Positions 1-9,344 of a stretch of 64,000 nucleotides of DNA are shown here, piece after piece. The translations under genes and the position numbers were made by a program. The notes beneath the pieces are model-generated. The model worked only from the letters and a program-made list of their open reading frames with translations, was not told where the DNA came from and searched no databases. The stretch comes from Corythucha ciliata (lineage: Eukaryota > Arthropoda > Insecta > Hemiptera > Tingidae), in contig CM075943.1 in assembly GCA_038030265.1 (NCBI GenBank), forward strand, positions 59,681,971 to 59,745,970, given 5' to 3'. Every line of letters starts with the position of its first letter. The first letter of the stretch is position 1.

Positions 1-2008
1 GTCGATCTTCAGCCACACTGTTGTATTTCCTCATTTTTTCCTGCTCAGCGCTGGACAAAACCGCCGAGACAGAACGGGAGCCGTAAGAGGGGGCGTCAGT
101 GTCTACGACACGGACGTCAAACAACGCCTCCCTCTGTGGCTCCCAGACCCCCCGGCACGCTAAATCTCCACGCAGTGCTGAAATTGAATTTGAAGCCTCT
201 CTTATGATTGGCTCCTTCACGCAGTTGCCCCATGCTGTTGCCATCAGTTCACCCAGTACATCCCGGACCTCATTGTGGCGTCTTGTGACCAGGCCTCCTG
301 TTCTGCAGTCTAACGCGTGTTCCAGTGTGAACTGACTATTGCCACATCCATCACACGTTTTAGGCATCTTGAATGGCTCCCTTTTGTACCTGATGGCGAT
401 TGCGTCTTTGAAATCGTATGGTGACAGATCGAAATCATGCTTTTGTAAAGGCACGACCGAGAGCCAACCTGAAGCATTACTCTGTGTTTTGGCCTTTATC
501 GATCTCTCAATGGCTCTCCTTCGGCCTGGGGAGAACAGTGCCAGTGTATGCTCCAATAGAGCGTCCTCCAACTCATCCCTTTTCTGTCTTGCTTCTTTCT
601 TTGCGGCGATTGACTTTGAGAAATGTTCAGCTGCATTCAACTCCCCACCTGATCTGATGGCTCTTGTCAGTTCTACACTGCATGCCTTCGACGTTTCATA
701 CGACAATTTGGCCATTCTGACTGGGTCACCTATCGCCAACCCCCCTTTGCAGACTGGCAACGAGAACAAGTCATTTTCTTCTGTTGAAATCGAGGTTGAT
801 TCGCCAACAATCTTGGGAACAAATTCGGCCTGAATACATTGGCGCAATGGTTCATAGGCCTGATCGGCGCTGTCCAAAACTCTTTGTACAAATGTCCACC
901 GGTTCTGAAGAGACTTGGTGAAGGCTGCGTAGGCCGACTGTGGCTGAGATTCTCCAGCAGCTGCCAATTTTCTCACTGAGCTCGTCCAACTATCAATTTT
1001 TCGCTCGAGATAGAGTTGCTTCCCTTCCTCTGTACCAATATACCCTCCAAGAAACCGCTGGCCTGTGACTATCTTGATTCCAGTATCTCTAAAAATCCCG
1101 TCGGCTTCGCTTTTATCATCCGGGTGTACCAGTAAGCACGACTTACTACCTTGTGGGAAGTACCCGAAGTGCGGACCCACCTCATTCAGTCTGGCCCACC
1201 AAGTTCTCAGGTTCTGTAGGCCGCCTTGCGCAGAAGAGTCGTCAGCATACCAGCATTGCTGAATTTCTGGATCCCGGAGTGTGTCGATGATTGGCAGCGT
1301 CGAAAGTCCATAGAAGAGCATGGCCAACGGATCCCCTTGGGTGACTCCCTCTCTACTGAGAATTCGCTCTTCTGTGCCACGGAACACCAATTCTGCATGT
1401 CCACGGTAGGTATTGCAGAGGAATCTTGCACAGCGTGGCCATAAGCGGCGAGCCTGCCAAAGGGCCACAATCCGGTTCATTGAGTTAAATGCATTCTTTG
1501 CGTCAACCATTAGCATCCCCCATTTAGAACCTGCCACAGACCGTTCCTGAAACAAGGCATCCATTGCCTGCACTCCACCTTCAATCCCAGCACTTAGACC
1601 TCCACAGGCCTCCGTAACTTCGTCGCCAGCAACTAAGGCCATGTATTTACAGAGCATTCTTCTAAGGCAATCTCCAACACCAATCGGTCGCACGCCTGGG
1701 CATTTATCGAGAGCCAGCATTCTGCTAGCCATTAGTGCTCGAATTGAACTCCATGGGACAACTTCGGCACTAAGCCGGCACGCCAAAGCAGCCACGGTTT
1801 CTCTTAGGCGTATACTCGACCTACCGTGCCTTAATAGGAAGTCAACCCACTGCTCTGCACTTGTCCCATTTGGTCCACCTCGGCCATGGAGCTTTCTCGC
1901 TACTTTCTCCACCAGGTCAGCCGTAATTAGTGGGGGCAGTAACGGAGGTAATTCCTGTCCCTCGGGGAACTCCATTAGGCTAGATTCGGGAATCAAGGGT
2001 TCTGGATG
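1..2008 (-). CDS. Reverse transcriptase plus restriction-like endonuclease region, partial
   Basis: This is the catalytic part of the retrotransposon polyprotein; it copies element RNA at a nicked chromosomal target. I checked this frame for minus-strand stops from 1979 to 1 and found none. Motifs in protein order: a finger region with RPIGVGDCLRRMLCK; motif A, MLMVDAKNAFNSMNR, near 1470-1515; motif B, EGVTQGDPLAMLFYG, near 1325-1350; motif C, YADD, at 1238-1249; then GPHFGYFP and RFLGGYIG. Near 290-360 lies a Cys-Cys-His-Cys knuckle (CDGC...HALDC), followed by RHNEVRD and by DVRVVD near 105-120, as in the endonuclease domain of this group. The catalytic residues seen are intact. The C-terminus lies beyond position 1. 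The frame joins the upstream ORF through the homopolymer at 2009-2018, where the frame changes. Confidence 0.82.
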
Positions 2009-2546
2009 TTTTTTTTTTGAGTTCTTGCATGACTGTTGTTCCTTCAGAATCCACTACTGAGTCAGGTTGCAACACAGAGGTTGTGCCGCTTTCCTCTAAC
2101 CACTGAACAGCTTCCCGCACTTTTCCTCGTAGCATAAAGCGGTGAAATGTTTTTACTGTCTGATTTTCATTTGGGGTGCCGCGTTGCTTCCGAATACCTA
2201 GTTTCTTGTCTGCATTCAGTGCGTCGGCAATTAGTATGTCAAATTCACCATCTAACCAGAGCTGAGTTCTTCGGGTCAAGAGAACTCTGTAACGTGCGCT
2301 ACGCAAGGGAGACAAAGGTTGCCGGTCCCGAGGTTGCCTAACATTACGGCATGGGACAGAGGGCTGAGCAAAGAGTCCAAAGCTCACTTGAACGGCACGG
2401 CAAGTGTCGCAATAGGCGACCCGGTTAAATTCCCCTCCTACCCAATCCCGAGTTTTCCTGGTGGACGAAGCGCCGAAATGAAAGAGTCGTTTGCCAGCCA
2501 CCGGCTCGTGGAAGTGTAGCCTGTTTAAGTGTGCCCTGAGAACCAT
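1980..2546 (-). CDS. N-terminal part of the retrotransposon ORF2
   Basis: A 188-aa frame starts with ATG at 2546, 27 nt after the stop of the zinc-finger ORF and in the same frame. Near residues 134-153 it has FHRFMLRGKVREAVQWLEES, which resembles the conserved stretch just before the RT in related elements. It also has a Cys-x2-Cys (YCDTC). It ends at a TAG (1982-1980) only because the frame changes at an A10 run (coding strand) at 2018-2009; past the run the RT frame carries on. I read it as the front of the RT protein, not a separate gene. Alternatives are true frameshift decay, a programmed slip on the A-run, or a sequencing error in the homopolymer. Confidence 0.6.
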   Translation of the reverse strand: MVLRAHLNRLHFHEPVAGKRLFHFGASSTRKTRDWVGGEFNRVAYCDTCRAVQVSFGLFAQPSVPCRNVRQPRDRQPLSPLRSARYRVLLTRRTQLWLDGEFDILIADALNADKKLGIRKQRGTPNENQTVKTFHRFMLRGKVREAVQWLEESGTTSVLQPDSVVDSEGTTVMQELKKKTSRTLDSRI

Positions 2547-2573
2547 CGTGTCCCCCTCCCCCTCAGTCGTCTC

Positions 2574-3173
2574 TTAGTTAAAATTGTAAGTGGGTTGGGT
2601 TTGCTTAGTTAAGTCAATAAAGTTTAGAGTGTGACTCGTGCTTTCTTTATTTTGTCCTGTTCCTCCCCTGTAACGGTCCGTCAAAAGCCCCCCCCCCCCC
2701 GTTACAACTCTAATGTCCTTAACTTGCTTCAACATTTTGTCCCTCTGGAGCATTACAGCCAAATAAACAAGGACCCTTTCTGATGGAGCATCGTCCACCC
2801 TCAGCTTTTCAACCTCCTGTGCTAACAAGTCCACAAAACCTGATGATCCTCCCGGTAAGTCATACTGTCTGCCCTGCAACTGAATTACTTTCTTCCATCT
2901 TCTATCCCAGTTAACATCAGCTCTTTCACCGGGTCCATAAACAAATTGTGACCCATATACACTGGCCAGTTTTTCCTTCCATTCCGTCGTCTGCTCTTCT
3001 TGAGAGTCCTGACTGCCGACAGCCTGATGGTCCTGGCTTTCCACTACTTCACGGCAAATCGAGGACCATCTCAGGTGACCGTTCAAGCTTATGAAGTCTC
3101 TGCCACACCCTCGACATACCACACGGCGAGGCGCTTGATTGAAGATGTCACTTATAGATTCGTCGTGAGACAT
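2574..3173 (-). CDS. Retrotransposon ORF1-like zinc-finger protein
   Basis: This 199-aa frame starts with ATG at 3173 and ends with TAA at 2576-2574. Residues 20-40 have the order C20-x2-C23, F27, L30, H33, C40 (CRGCGRDF...GHLRWSSIC), a C2HC or C2H2-like finger. R2-group elements carry such N-terminal fingers for DNA target recognition. The middle is rich in charged residues and Gln; there is no signal peptide or membrane segment. Near its 3' end the gene spans a C13 run on the plus strand (2688-2700) that encodes a Gly tract, so the last 35 or so residues would change if that run were miscalled. It is either a separate ORF1 or the front of one long protein with ORF2, since both are in the same frame, separated by one stop and 27 nt. 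Confidence 0.6.
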   Translation of the reverse strand: MSHDESISDIFNQAPRRVVCRGCGRDFISLNGHLRWSSICREVVESQDHQAVGSQDSQEEQTTEWKEKLASVYGSQFVYGPGERADVNWDRRWKKVIQLQGRQYDLPGGSSGFVDLLAQEVEKLRVDDAPSERVLVYLAVMLQRDKMLKQVKDIRVVTGGGGLLTDRYRGGTGQNKESTSHTLNFIDLTKQTQPTYNFN

Positions 3174-3478
3174 TATAACATCCTCCGGTTACACTGACGA
3201 CACCCCGGTGACCATATTTAACACAACTTTTTACAGATTCAACAGCAGAATAATTGCCTGCGCCGAAATTCAACCGAAACGCGGTCCGGGACCACTCCCA
3301 AATGTGTTTCCACACCAAATCACTTCCTTTTCAATTCTTTTTCCACTTATTTTCAACTTTTTTGGCAGAGCGATTTTCTGTGTACGGCACTTGACAACGG
3401 TACAACAACTTAATTTAATTGTTAAATAAATACCTATAACCTTAATTACGATTTACTAATTCAGATTTTTATTTACAG
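3174..3478. other. Non-coding interval 5' of the retrotransposon
   Basis: No gene is supported. The right half is AT-rich and ends in a good pyrimidine tract plus AG (3466-3478) before the candidate microexon. The retrotransposon 5' UTR may take up the left part, but no boundary shows. Confidence 0.4.
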
Positions 3479-3502
3479 AAGAGTACTCGCGGTCGCATGT
3501 CG
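3479..3502 (+). CDS. Candidate 24-nt microexon
   Basis: A pyrimidine-rich tract ending in TTTACAG is followed by 24 nt and then a perfect GTAAGT donor at 3503. All three frames are open. Read with two leading bases, the 24 nt give E-Y-S-R-S-H-V and leave one base (G). The membrane exon at 44660 needs exactly one base from upstream, and G plus AT gives Asp. Phase compatibility supports joining them, but chance agreement is one in three and no other exon is seen upstream. Treat as a hypothesis. Confidence 0.3.
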
Positions 3503-3730
3503 GTAAGTACCAACCAAGTGCCCATCGCAAATTGATTTAAAAAAAAAAAAAAAAAAATCTCACTCCGCACTAGAATAGCCGAGACGTCAAATGGCCAACC
3601 AAGAGAGAGGCGTGCCCCTGGTGGCAACTCTTCCCAGGGGTGGCTCTTCCTCAGGAAATTATTAGCTCCGCGCTATCAAAACACACAAGAACCAATAAAT
3701 TCGCGTCAATACGCAGTAAAAACTATTAAC
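3503..3730. other. Intron-like interval with A19 run
   Basis: Contains a 19-A run (3539-3557) and otherwise single-copy-looking sequence up to the start of the family A element. No gene seen. Confidence 0.4.
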
Positions 3731-3841
3731 CAGTAGCGTACTGAGGTAGGTGTGAGGGGGGTGGGGGCAGACCGCCCCGGGGCACCAGAAAAGCTTATAC
3801 AGAACAATGACGATTTTTAGGTTCTCTATTCATGGATGTAG

Positions 3842-3846
3842 GTAAG
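3842..3846. repeat. Target-site duplication of the Gypsy element, left copy
   Basis: GTAAG directly precedes the 5' LTR and recurs at 7932-7936 directly after the 3' LTR. Five bp is the usual size for Ty3/Gypsy integrases. Confidence 0.9.
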
Positions 3847-3994
3847 TGTAGCATCATCCAGTCCTATGACTCCCATAGCAACGGGAGAAACTTGATATAA
3901 ACATTATTCGAATAAAAAGACTTGAAGTGTTTTTCCTATTTGAATGCAGTTGCAAATTATTTAGAGATAATTATTGTAAGCCAGTAACACTACA
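3847..3994 (+). repeat. 5' LTR of the Gypsy element
   Basis: 148 bp, starting TGTAGC and ending CACTACA. It holds a TATA-like TATAA at 3896-3900 and an AATAAA at 3911-3916. It differs from the 3' LTR at three sites: base 3, the AATAAA, and a C/G near the end. Confidence 0.92.
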
Positions 3995-4010
3995 TGGTGC
4001 CAAGGTGTGA
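3995..4010 (+). promoter_or_regulatory. Primer binding site
   Basis: TGGTGCCAAGGTGTGA follows the LTR end directly, as expected for pairing with the CCA end of a host tRNA. I cannot name the tRNA. Confidence 0.65.
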
Positions 4011-4013
4011 AAA

Positions 4014-4657
4014 ATGAACAAAAAAGGAACGATAAGTCCTCATTCGACAGCCCAACACCAACAGCAACAAATGAACTCGTTTAGCTGCCCACCACCGGAC
4101 TTCTTTTCTTTTAAAAGTAATGACTGGCCGGCGTGGTTCAAACGTTTTGAACGTTATCGGCTTGCATCAGGACTGGATTCTCGACAGGAAGAGACACAGG
4201 TCAGTGCTCTAGTCTACTAGATGGCGATAAAGCCGAAATTATTCTTGATTCTTTCAATTTATCAAGTCGTGAGGGGAAATCTTACTCAGCTGTTGTCAAA
4301 AATTTCGATAATTATTTTCTAAAAAGACGTAACGTTATTTTTGAGCGTGCGAGATTCAATAAAAGAGATCAGATGATTGGGGAGCCAGTTGAGAACTATA
4401 TTCTACCTCTCCACGATTTAATTCGGACGTGTAACTTCGGCCCCCTTTGCGATGAGTTGCTTCGAGACAGGCTAGTTATCGGTATTCGCGATAACAATCT
4501 GTCAGAATCCCTTCAAAACGATCCAGATTTGACTTTAGAGAAGGCAATCAATAGAATTCGTCAGTCCGAAGAAATAAAACACCAGCAGTCGCTCTTAAAA
4601 AAACACAGAACATCCTCTCGAAGACAACGGCTTGGAGGTTGCTGGCATTCAGAGTAG
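4014..4657 (+). pseudogene. gag (capsid part), frameshifted
   Basis: This gives the structural protein that packages the element RNA. The first frame starts at ATG 4014 and runs to a TAG at 4218-4220; the capsid-like sequence continues in another frame to 4657. The second part has the Gypsy gag pattern: ERARFNKRDQ, then GEPVENYILPLHDL, then LRDRLVIGIRDNNLSESLQ and a helical LEKAINRIRQSEEIK. There is no homopolymer at the first break. The capsid part ends in a stop at 4655-4657 where the zinc-knuckle region has already begun in yet another frame (from about 4632). Recognition of the family is firm; function is lost. Confidence 0.85.
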
Positions 4658-5045
4658 TAGGGCATGTAAATGCAAAATAACAAAACAAGAGGACTCGAGT
4701 ACCTCGAAAAAATCATGCTGGTTCTGCGGTAAAAGTTTCCATAAGCGCGACGACTGTAAAGCCCTCAAATCAATATGCCATTTTTGCGGCAAAAAGGGAC
4801 ACTTTTCATCAGTCTGTAGAAAAAGAAAAAACGTGAAACTGATTACTGATGCTTCTTCTGACAACGGTGACGAAAGCGATCCGGGAATAGCTATGGCTTC
4901 CCTTGAACGCATAGCGCTCAATTCTTTGGAAGAGAAAGCTAACGAATTCGAAATTGGTATTTATGTTAACAATTCTCATATAAAATTTCGAGTTGACACG
5001 GCAGCTGACGTAACCTGTATTCCAAAAAAATGTTCAATTCATTAG
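4632..5045 (+). pseudogene. Nucleocapsid zinc knuckles and start of protease
   Basis: Two CCHC knuckles with standard spacing, CWFCGKSFHKRDDC and CHFCGKKGHFSSVC, mark the RNA-binding nucleocapsid. They are followed by a basic stretch and then FRVDTAADVTCIP, the aspartic protease active site (DTAA in place of the usual DTGA/DSGA). The frame ends at 5045 because it changes inside the A7 run at 5024-5030; the rest of the protease lies in the next frame. There is no stop between knuckles and protease, so gag and pol seem to share this frame here. Confidence 0.85.
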
Positions 5046-6709
5046 AAACAGGCATACATTTGAAAAAATACAACTGTAGCATCGAACACGCCGGTAATCA
5101 AAAACTAAATTGCGCGGGTACCTTTTCCGCGACCCTAAAACTGAACAAGCTATCATCACGCGAAGAAATATTTGTCATCGAAGGGTTAAAGATTCGCAAT
5201 CTCGACGTCCTTCGCGTTTTGACTCAGATCAATTCTCTCTCCGAATTTGGTAAAGACGTGAAAAACAAATTCAAATCCCTGTTTTCTGAAATACCAAAAA
5301 ATTATAAAGGGAGACCCATACTCGATCCGAATAAAAGCAGACGCAGCACCCTACGCCGCGCCGTCACGACGCCACGTCGCATTCCTCTTCCTTTATTCAC
5401 TCAGGTCAAAGAAGAGATTGAAAATATGACACGACAAGGCATTATTTCTCGTACAACAGAGGGAACGGAGTGGTGTTCACCGATGGTCGTTGTTGCAAAA
5501 CAAAACAATACGGTCAGGATATGCGTGGATTATACAAATTTAAATGAACACGTCATTCGAGAAAGGTTCATTCTGCCCTCCACAGAAGAAACATTGGCGA
5601 AAATAGGAGAAGCCAGAATTTTTTCAAAATTAAATGCGAGAGCTGGGTTTTGGCAGATTCCATTATCAGATGATACCAAACACTACACAACATTCATCAC
5701 GCCATTCGGGCGCTACGTTTTCAATCGTTTACCTTTTGGTATCAGCTCGGCGCCTGAACATTATCAAAGGCGTATAATCGACATTATTGATGGCGTGAAA
5801 AACTGCGCTAATCTTATGGACGACGTGATTGTATGGGGTAAAAACAATGAGGAACACGACGAAGCACTTAATGAAGTTCTACAACGCTTCCAAAACCACA
5901 ACGTGACACTAAATATCGATAAGTGCGTCTTTTGTGAAAGAGAGGTCTCTTTTTTAGGTCATATAATTAACGAAAAAGGCATGATACCTGATCCTAATAA
6001 GACAGCTGCAATCCAAAACATTGATTCTCATAAAAACATCAATGAACTAAGACGATTCCTCGGGATGTAGAATTATTTGACGAAATTAGTAAAAAAAAAC
6101 AGCGCAGAAGTATCCAAACCTCTACTGGATCTACTGATGAAAAATAATGAATTTCGATGGGGCTACTTTCAAGAGCAGGCATTCCAAAAAATGAAAAATC
6201 TTGTCACCGACGCGCCCGTGCTCCAGCTGTACGATCCCAATTATGAGACTAGGATTTGTACAGACGCTTCTTCATTCGCCTTAGGTGCTGTACTCGAGCA
6301 AAAGAAAGTGAATCAAAACTTTAAACCAGTCATGTACATCTCACGAGCCTTATCTCAAACGGAGGTAAATTACTCCCAGATTGAGAAAGAGGCATTAGCT
6401 GTAACCTGGGCCTGTAAGCGACTAAGTCTTTACCTCATAGGCAGACAGTTATCGGTGATAACAGATCACAAGCCTCTCGTGTCTGTCCTAGGTCGGAAAC
6501 CTATCTATGATCTATCACTCCGTCTTCAACGACTTCGACTGCCTTTAAAGGCGTACGACTTCAAGATAACTCATTTGCCAGGGGCGCACAGAGAACCTAC
6601 AGGTAGACGACGACGAAAACGATCTTTCCGAAGATCCACGCATGTACGTCGAATTAGTCCGACAAAACATACCGATTTCAGACGTATTACTCTCGAATAT
6701 AAAACATGA
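5030..6709 (+). pseudogene. Protease C-terminus, reverse transcriptase and RNase H
   Basis: The RT shows EWCSPMVVVAKQN, VRICVDYTNLNEHV, then FSKLNARAGFWQIPL, FGRYVFNRLPFGISSAPE and LMDD. In the third motif the first catalytic Asp (usually SKLDA) is Asn, so this copy would lack a metal-binding residue even with an open frame. A TAG at 6068-6070 interrupts the frame just after RRFLGM; the same frame goes on with RNase H (ICTDASSFALGAVLEQ, IEKEALAVTWACKR, TDHKPL). Around 6590-6600 the usual ADALSR block after the HLPG motif is missing and the frame changes, so the tail up to 6709 is out of frame. Confidence 0.9.
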
Positions 6710-7702
6710 GACCAGAAAAGACACTGTTCTGCAGTCCATCATCAATTTCGTAACAAATGGATGGACAGTTAATGACAAATCAAACATATTTTACAAATTC
6801 CGTGATGATCTTTTTTTTTAAAGACGGCCTGCTGACTCGAGGGAATCGAATCGTGATACCTAAAACTCTACGTCAAATAATATTAGGAAAACTACATGAT
6901 GGTCACCTGGAGGTCAGCAAATGCAGATCGTTAGCAAATGCAACTGTTTGGTGGCCAAATATATCAGTGGACATTGGCGCAATGGTGTCAAATTGTGAGA
7001 CATGTTTGAAAACGAAAACTGTACCAACAGAACCTCTAATCCCTTCAGACTTCCCTTCTCTGCCGTGGTCGGTCCTTGGCTGTGATTTTTTTTTTGGTTC
7101 GGTGGAAAAGAATACCTCGTTACTCATGATTATTACTCGAGATACATCGACATCACTTTGATGAGATCTTCAACATCAGCATCAGTAATCAATCACTTAA
7201 AAAAATTGTTCGCTCAGTTCGGCATTCCTCACCAAATAAGATCGGACAACAATTTAGAAGCCACGAATTTCTAACTTTTGTGACCTCTTGGGGAGTCGAG
7301 CTCGTCACATGCAGCCCACATTACCCTCGTTCAAACGGTCTGGCTGAATCGGCGGTAAAGACAGCGAAACGGATTTTGACTAAATGCAAAGACATCGAAG
7401 CTGGACTTTTATCATACAGGTCAAGCCCCTTAAAAAACGGTTACTCTCCAAGCGAGCTACTGATGGGGAGAAAAATCAGGACGCGTGTGACGACAATCAT
7501 TGATAATTTGAAGCCTAAATTGATTGACGATAATAAGCTTCGAACGACGGAGCAATGTTCTCGGTCGAAAATGAAGAACTCTTTCGACAGACGACATCGA
7601 GCTTTCAAACAATTACAAAAACTCGAGAGTGGCGACAAAGTTTGGGTCTCTAATTTCCAGTGTACCGGAGTCGTCAAGGGAACCGCGTTCCTATATCGTT
7701 GA
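6597..7702 (+). pseudogene. Integrase, frameshifted
   Basis: This is the enzyme that inserts element cDNA. The HHCC zinc domain lies near 6880-7010 (LHDGHLEVSKC...CETC). The catalytic triad is traceable in pieces: the first Asp in LGCDFFFG near 7080, the second in RSDNN near 7250, and the Glu in SNGLAESAVK near 7333-7362. Frames change in the T9 run at 6811-6819, in the T10 run at 7086-7095, and once more near 7272-7280 where a TAA also appears. The C-terminal part (7280-7702) has MGRKIRTRV and a basic tail ending 70 nt before the purine tract. No chromodomain seen. Confidence 0.85.
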
Positions 7703-7772
7703 TACTGAGAGGGGACAGACGCTTCGGAGAAATCGGAGATTCATAACAAAACTCCCGGCCACCAGCTAACTC

Positions 7773-7783
7773 AAAGGGGAGGA
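7773..7783 (+). promoter_or_regulatory. Polypurine tract
   Basis: AAAGGGGAGGA lies immediately before the 3' LTR, the expected plus-strand primer site. Confidence 0.75.
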
Positions 7784-7931
7784 TGAAGCATCATCCAGTC
7801 CTATGACTCCCATAGCAACGGGAGAAACTTGATATAAACATTATTCGAATTAAAAGACTTGAAGTGTTTTTCCTATTTGAATGCAGTTGCAAATTATTTA
7901 GAGATAATTATTGTAAGGCAGTAACACTACA
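7784..7931 (+). repeat. 3' LTR of the Gypsy element
   Basis: 148 bp, 145 identical to the 5' LTR. One difference changes the AATAAA of the 5' copy to AATTAA, so this copy lacks that poly-A signal. GTAAG (7932-7936) follows. Confidence 0.92.
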
Positions 7932-7936
7932 GTAAG

Positions 7937-8240
7937 TGAAAAGAATGGATGGTTGGACCGCGATTTGGCTCCTTTCTACGAATTTCAGTCTCTCTTTAAC
8001 GTGGCAATAAGTGATATCAGCAATAAAGTGCAGGCTGAATACTCGATTGAGCCCTCGAGAGCGCTTCTGGTGGCTTAAATTTTAGAAAATTCGCGTCTTC
8101 TTGAGGAAAATTCACGGCTAAAATGGAGAAAATACATCGTCCCCTGTTTCGTTAAGTTCTGAAGCACACTAATGTGCTGATCGTCAATGTGAAACTTGCT
8201 GACGAGGCATAAACGTTAATATTCATGGCTAAAATTGCGG
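7937..8240 (+). repeat. Subterminal block of family A, non-tandem
   Basis: Contains GGCTCCTTTCTACG and later TGTGCTGATCGTCAATGTG. Recognisably similar blocks occur at 29985-30110 and 48690-48880 and, reversed, at 38120-38190 and 58500-58580. The repeated module is not a tandem monomer, so these sites are copies of one element. Confidence 0.65.
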
Positions 8241-9340
8241 GAAAGTGCTGATTCGTGGTCTAAAATTGAAAAAATCACTATAATTAGCGCGAAAAAAAAA
8301 TTGAGAAAACTCTAATTTTCACCTCGAATTGAGAAAAAGTGCTAATTCGCTGCTAAAAACACGTCAACTCATGGCTGAAATTGAGAAAATTCGCTAATTC
8401 ACGGGCTAGACCCGCTGCTGCACCGCTAAAATTGAGAAAAAGCTTTAGTCTTTGGCTAAACTTGAGGAAAATCGTCAATTCACGGCCAAAATTGTGGTAA
8501 AATTTCTAACTTGAACACTCTACTTTGCGCCTTCTGAAGAATTTTGTAGCTAAAATTGAAAAAAAACGGCAAATTCAGGGGCGCACCTAGAAATCCTTCG
8601 AGAGGGGGCGATTCCGGCAGTCCAGCCCACTGAGGACCGGCGGGGGACGAGTGCCGGGTACACCACTGGGTGAATTCATGGCTATAAGTTAAAAAAACAC
8701 CGCTGATTCTTCGGCTAGAACTGAGAAGAAGCGCTAATCTATAGCTAAAAGTAAAACAAAAATGCTAATGCGATGCTAAAATGGACAAAAATGCTAATTT
8801 GCGGCTTGAAAAAAAAATCAAAATTTGGAGAAAGACTAATTTTTCAGCCTATATTGTTTTTAAAAAAAGCTAATGCAACTCATGGCTGAAATTGAGATAA
8901 TTCGCTAATTCACGGATTAGAAACGCTACTACGCTGCTAAAATTAAGAAAAAGCGCTAATTGACGGGAAAAACTGTGGAAAATCACTGATTCGCGGCCAA
9001 ATTTGTGAATAATTTCGATTTGTATTCAAAATTTCAAATATTTCCATTCGCGACTTCTGGTTCTGAAGGCAATTTTGAGGTAAAAAATGGAGAAAAAGCG
9101 CCAATTTATTGCTATGTAGTTAAAACCCGCTGATTTACGGCTAAAGAAAATCGCTAATTCGTAGCGCTTTGTGAGAAAAAAAAATGCGATTCGTGGCAAA
9201 AATTTGGACAAAAGCTGCTATTTTGCGGCTAACATTGAGGAAAATACTAGAGAAAAACCTAATTTTCACATCAAACTGAGAACAGTGCTAATTCTTTGCT
9301 AAAATTAAGACAAAATTGCCAATTTGCTGGTAGATCTTTT
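8241..9340 (-). repeat. Family A array, minus orientation
   Basis: Degenerate monomers with a period of about 30 bp. On the minus strand the core reads TTTTAGCCGCGAATTAGCG followed by a T-rich spacer and CTCA. Few monomers are identical. A 93-bp insertion sits at 8576-8668. Confidence 0.8.
8576..8668. mobile_element. Small hAT-like MITE or terminal relic
   Basis: Starts CAGGGGCGCACC and ends GGGTACACCACTG. It is flanked by GGCAAATT (8568-8575) and GGTGAATT (8669-8676), an 8-bp duplication with two differences. Related arrays without the insert read GGCAAATT then CATGG at 61776 and GGCAAATA then CATGG at 50048, matching the rejoined site. Confidence 0.65.
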
Positions 9341-9344
9341 TTTT

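Larger units (their letters stand above)
1..3173 (-). mobile_element. RLE-type non-LTR retrotransposon (R2-superclade-like), 3' end outside window
   Basis: On the minus strand, reading leftwards, there is a zinc-finger ORF (3173-2574), a short N-terminal ORF (2546-1980) and then a long frame with all RT motifs that continues off the left edge. After the RT come a CCHC knuckle and an RHNEVRD motif, which in R2/NeSL/CRE-like elements mark a restriction-like endonuclease. The element therefore probably belongs to the RLE-bearing group rather than the APE group. The 3' UTR, poly-A tail and target duplication are not visible. The 5' boundary is not defined by sequence; I place it at or just beyond the first ATG near 3173. 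The coding part is unusually well preserved for this window: one frame change and no stop in about 660 codons, so it may be recent. Confidence 0.8.
3847..7931 (+). mobile_element. Ty3/Gypsy LTR retrotransposon, defective
   Basis: A complete element by structure: GTAAG target duplication, 148-bp LTRs (TG...CA), a binding site starting TGG straight after the 5' LTR, gag, protease, RT, RNase H and integrase in Gypsy order, and a purine tract before the 3' LTR. There is no room for an envelope gene between integrase (ends 7702) and the purine tract. The RT style (FGRYVFNRLPFGISSAPE) is like the K02A2.6-type Gypsy group of animals. The reading frame changes at least seven times and there is one in-frame TAG, so it cannot make its proteins as sequenced. 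The LTRs differ at only 3 of 148 positions, so insertion is fairly recent. Confidence 0.92.

Noticed and set aside
1207..1470. 87-codon minus-strand frame overlapping the RT
   Set aside because: It is an out-of-frame shadow of the RT frame, which carries the YADD and other motifs.
2688..2700. C13 run as evidence of a second frame break in the zinc-finger ORF
   Set aside because: The ORF reads through it as Gly codons to a stop; no alternative frame with a known motif follows.
7702..7783. Envelope gene in the Gypsy element
   Set aside because: Only about 70 nt separate the integrase end and the purine tract.
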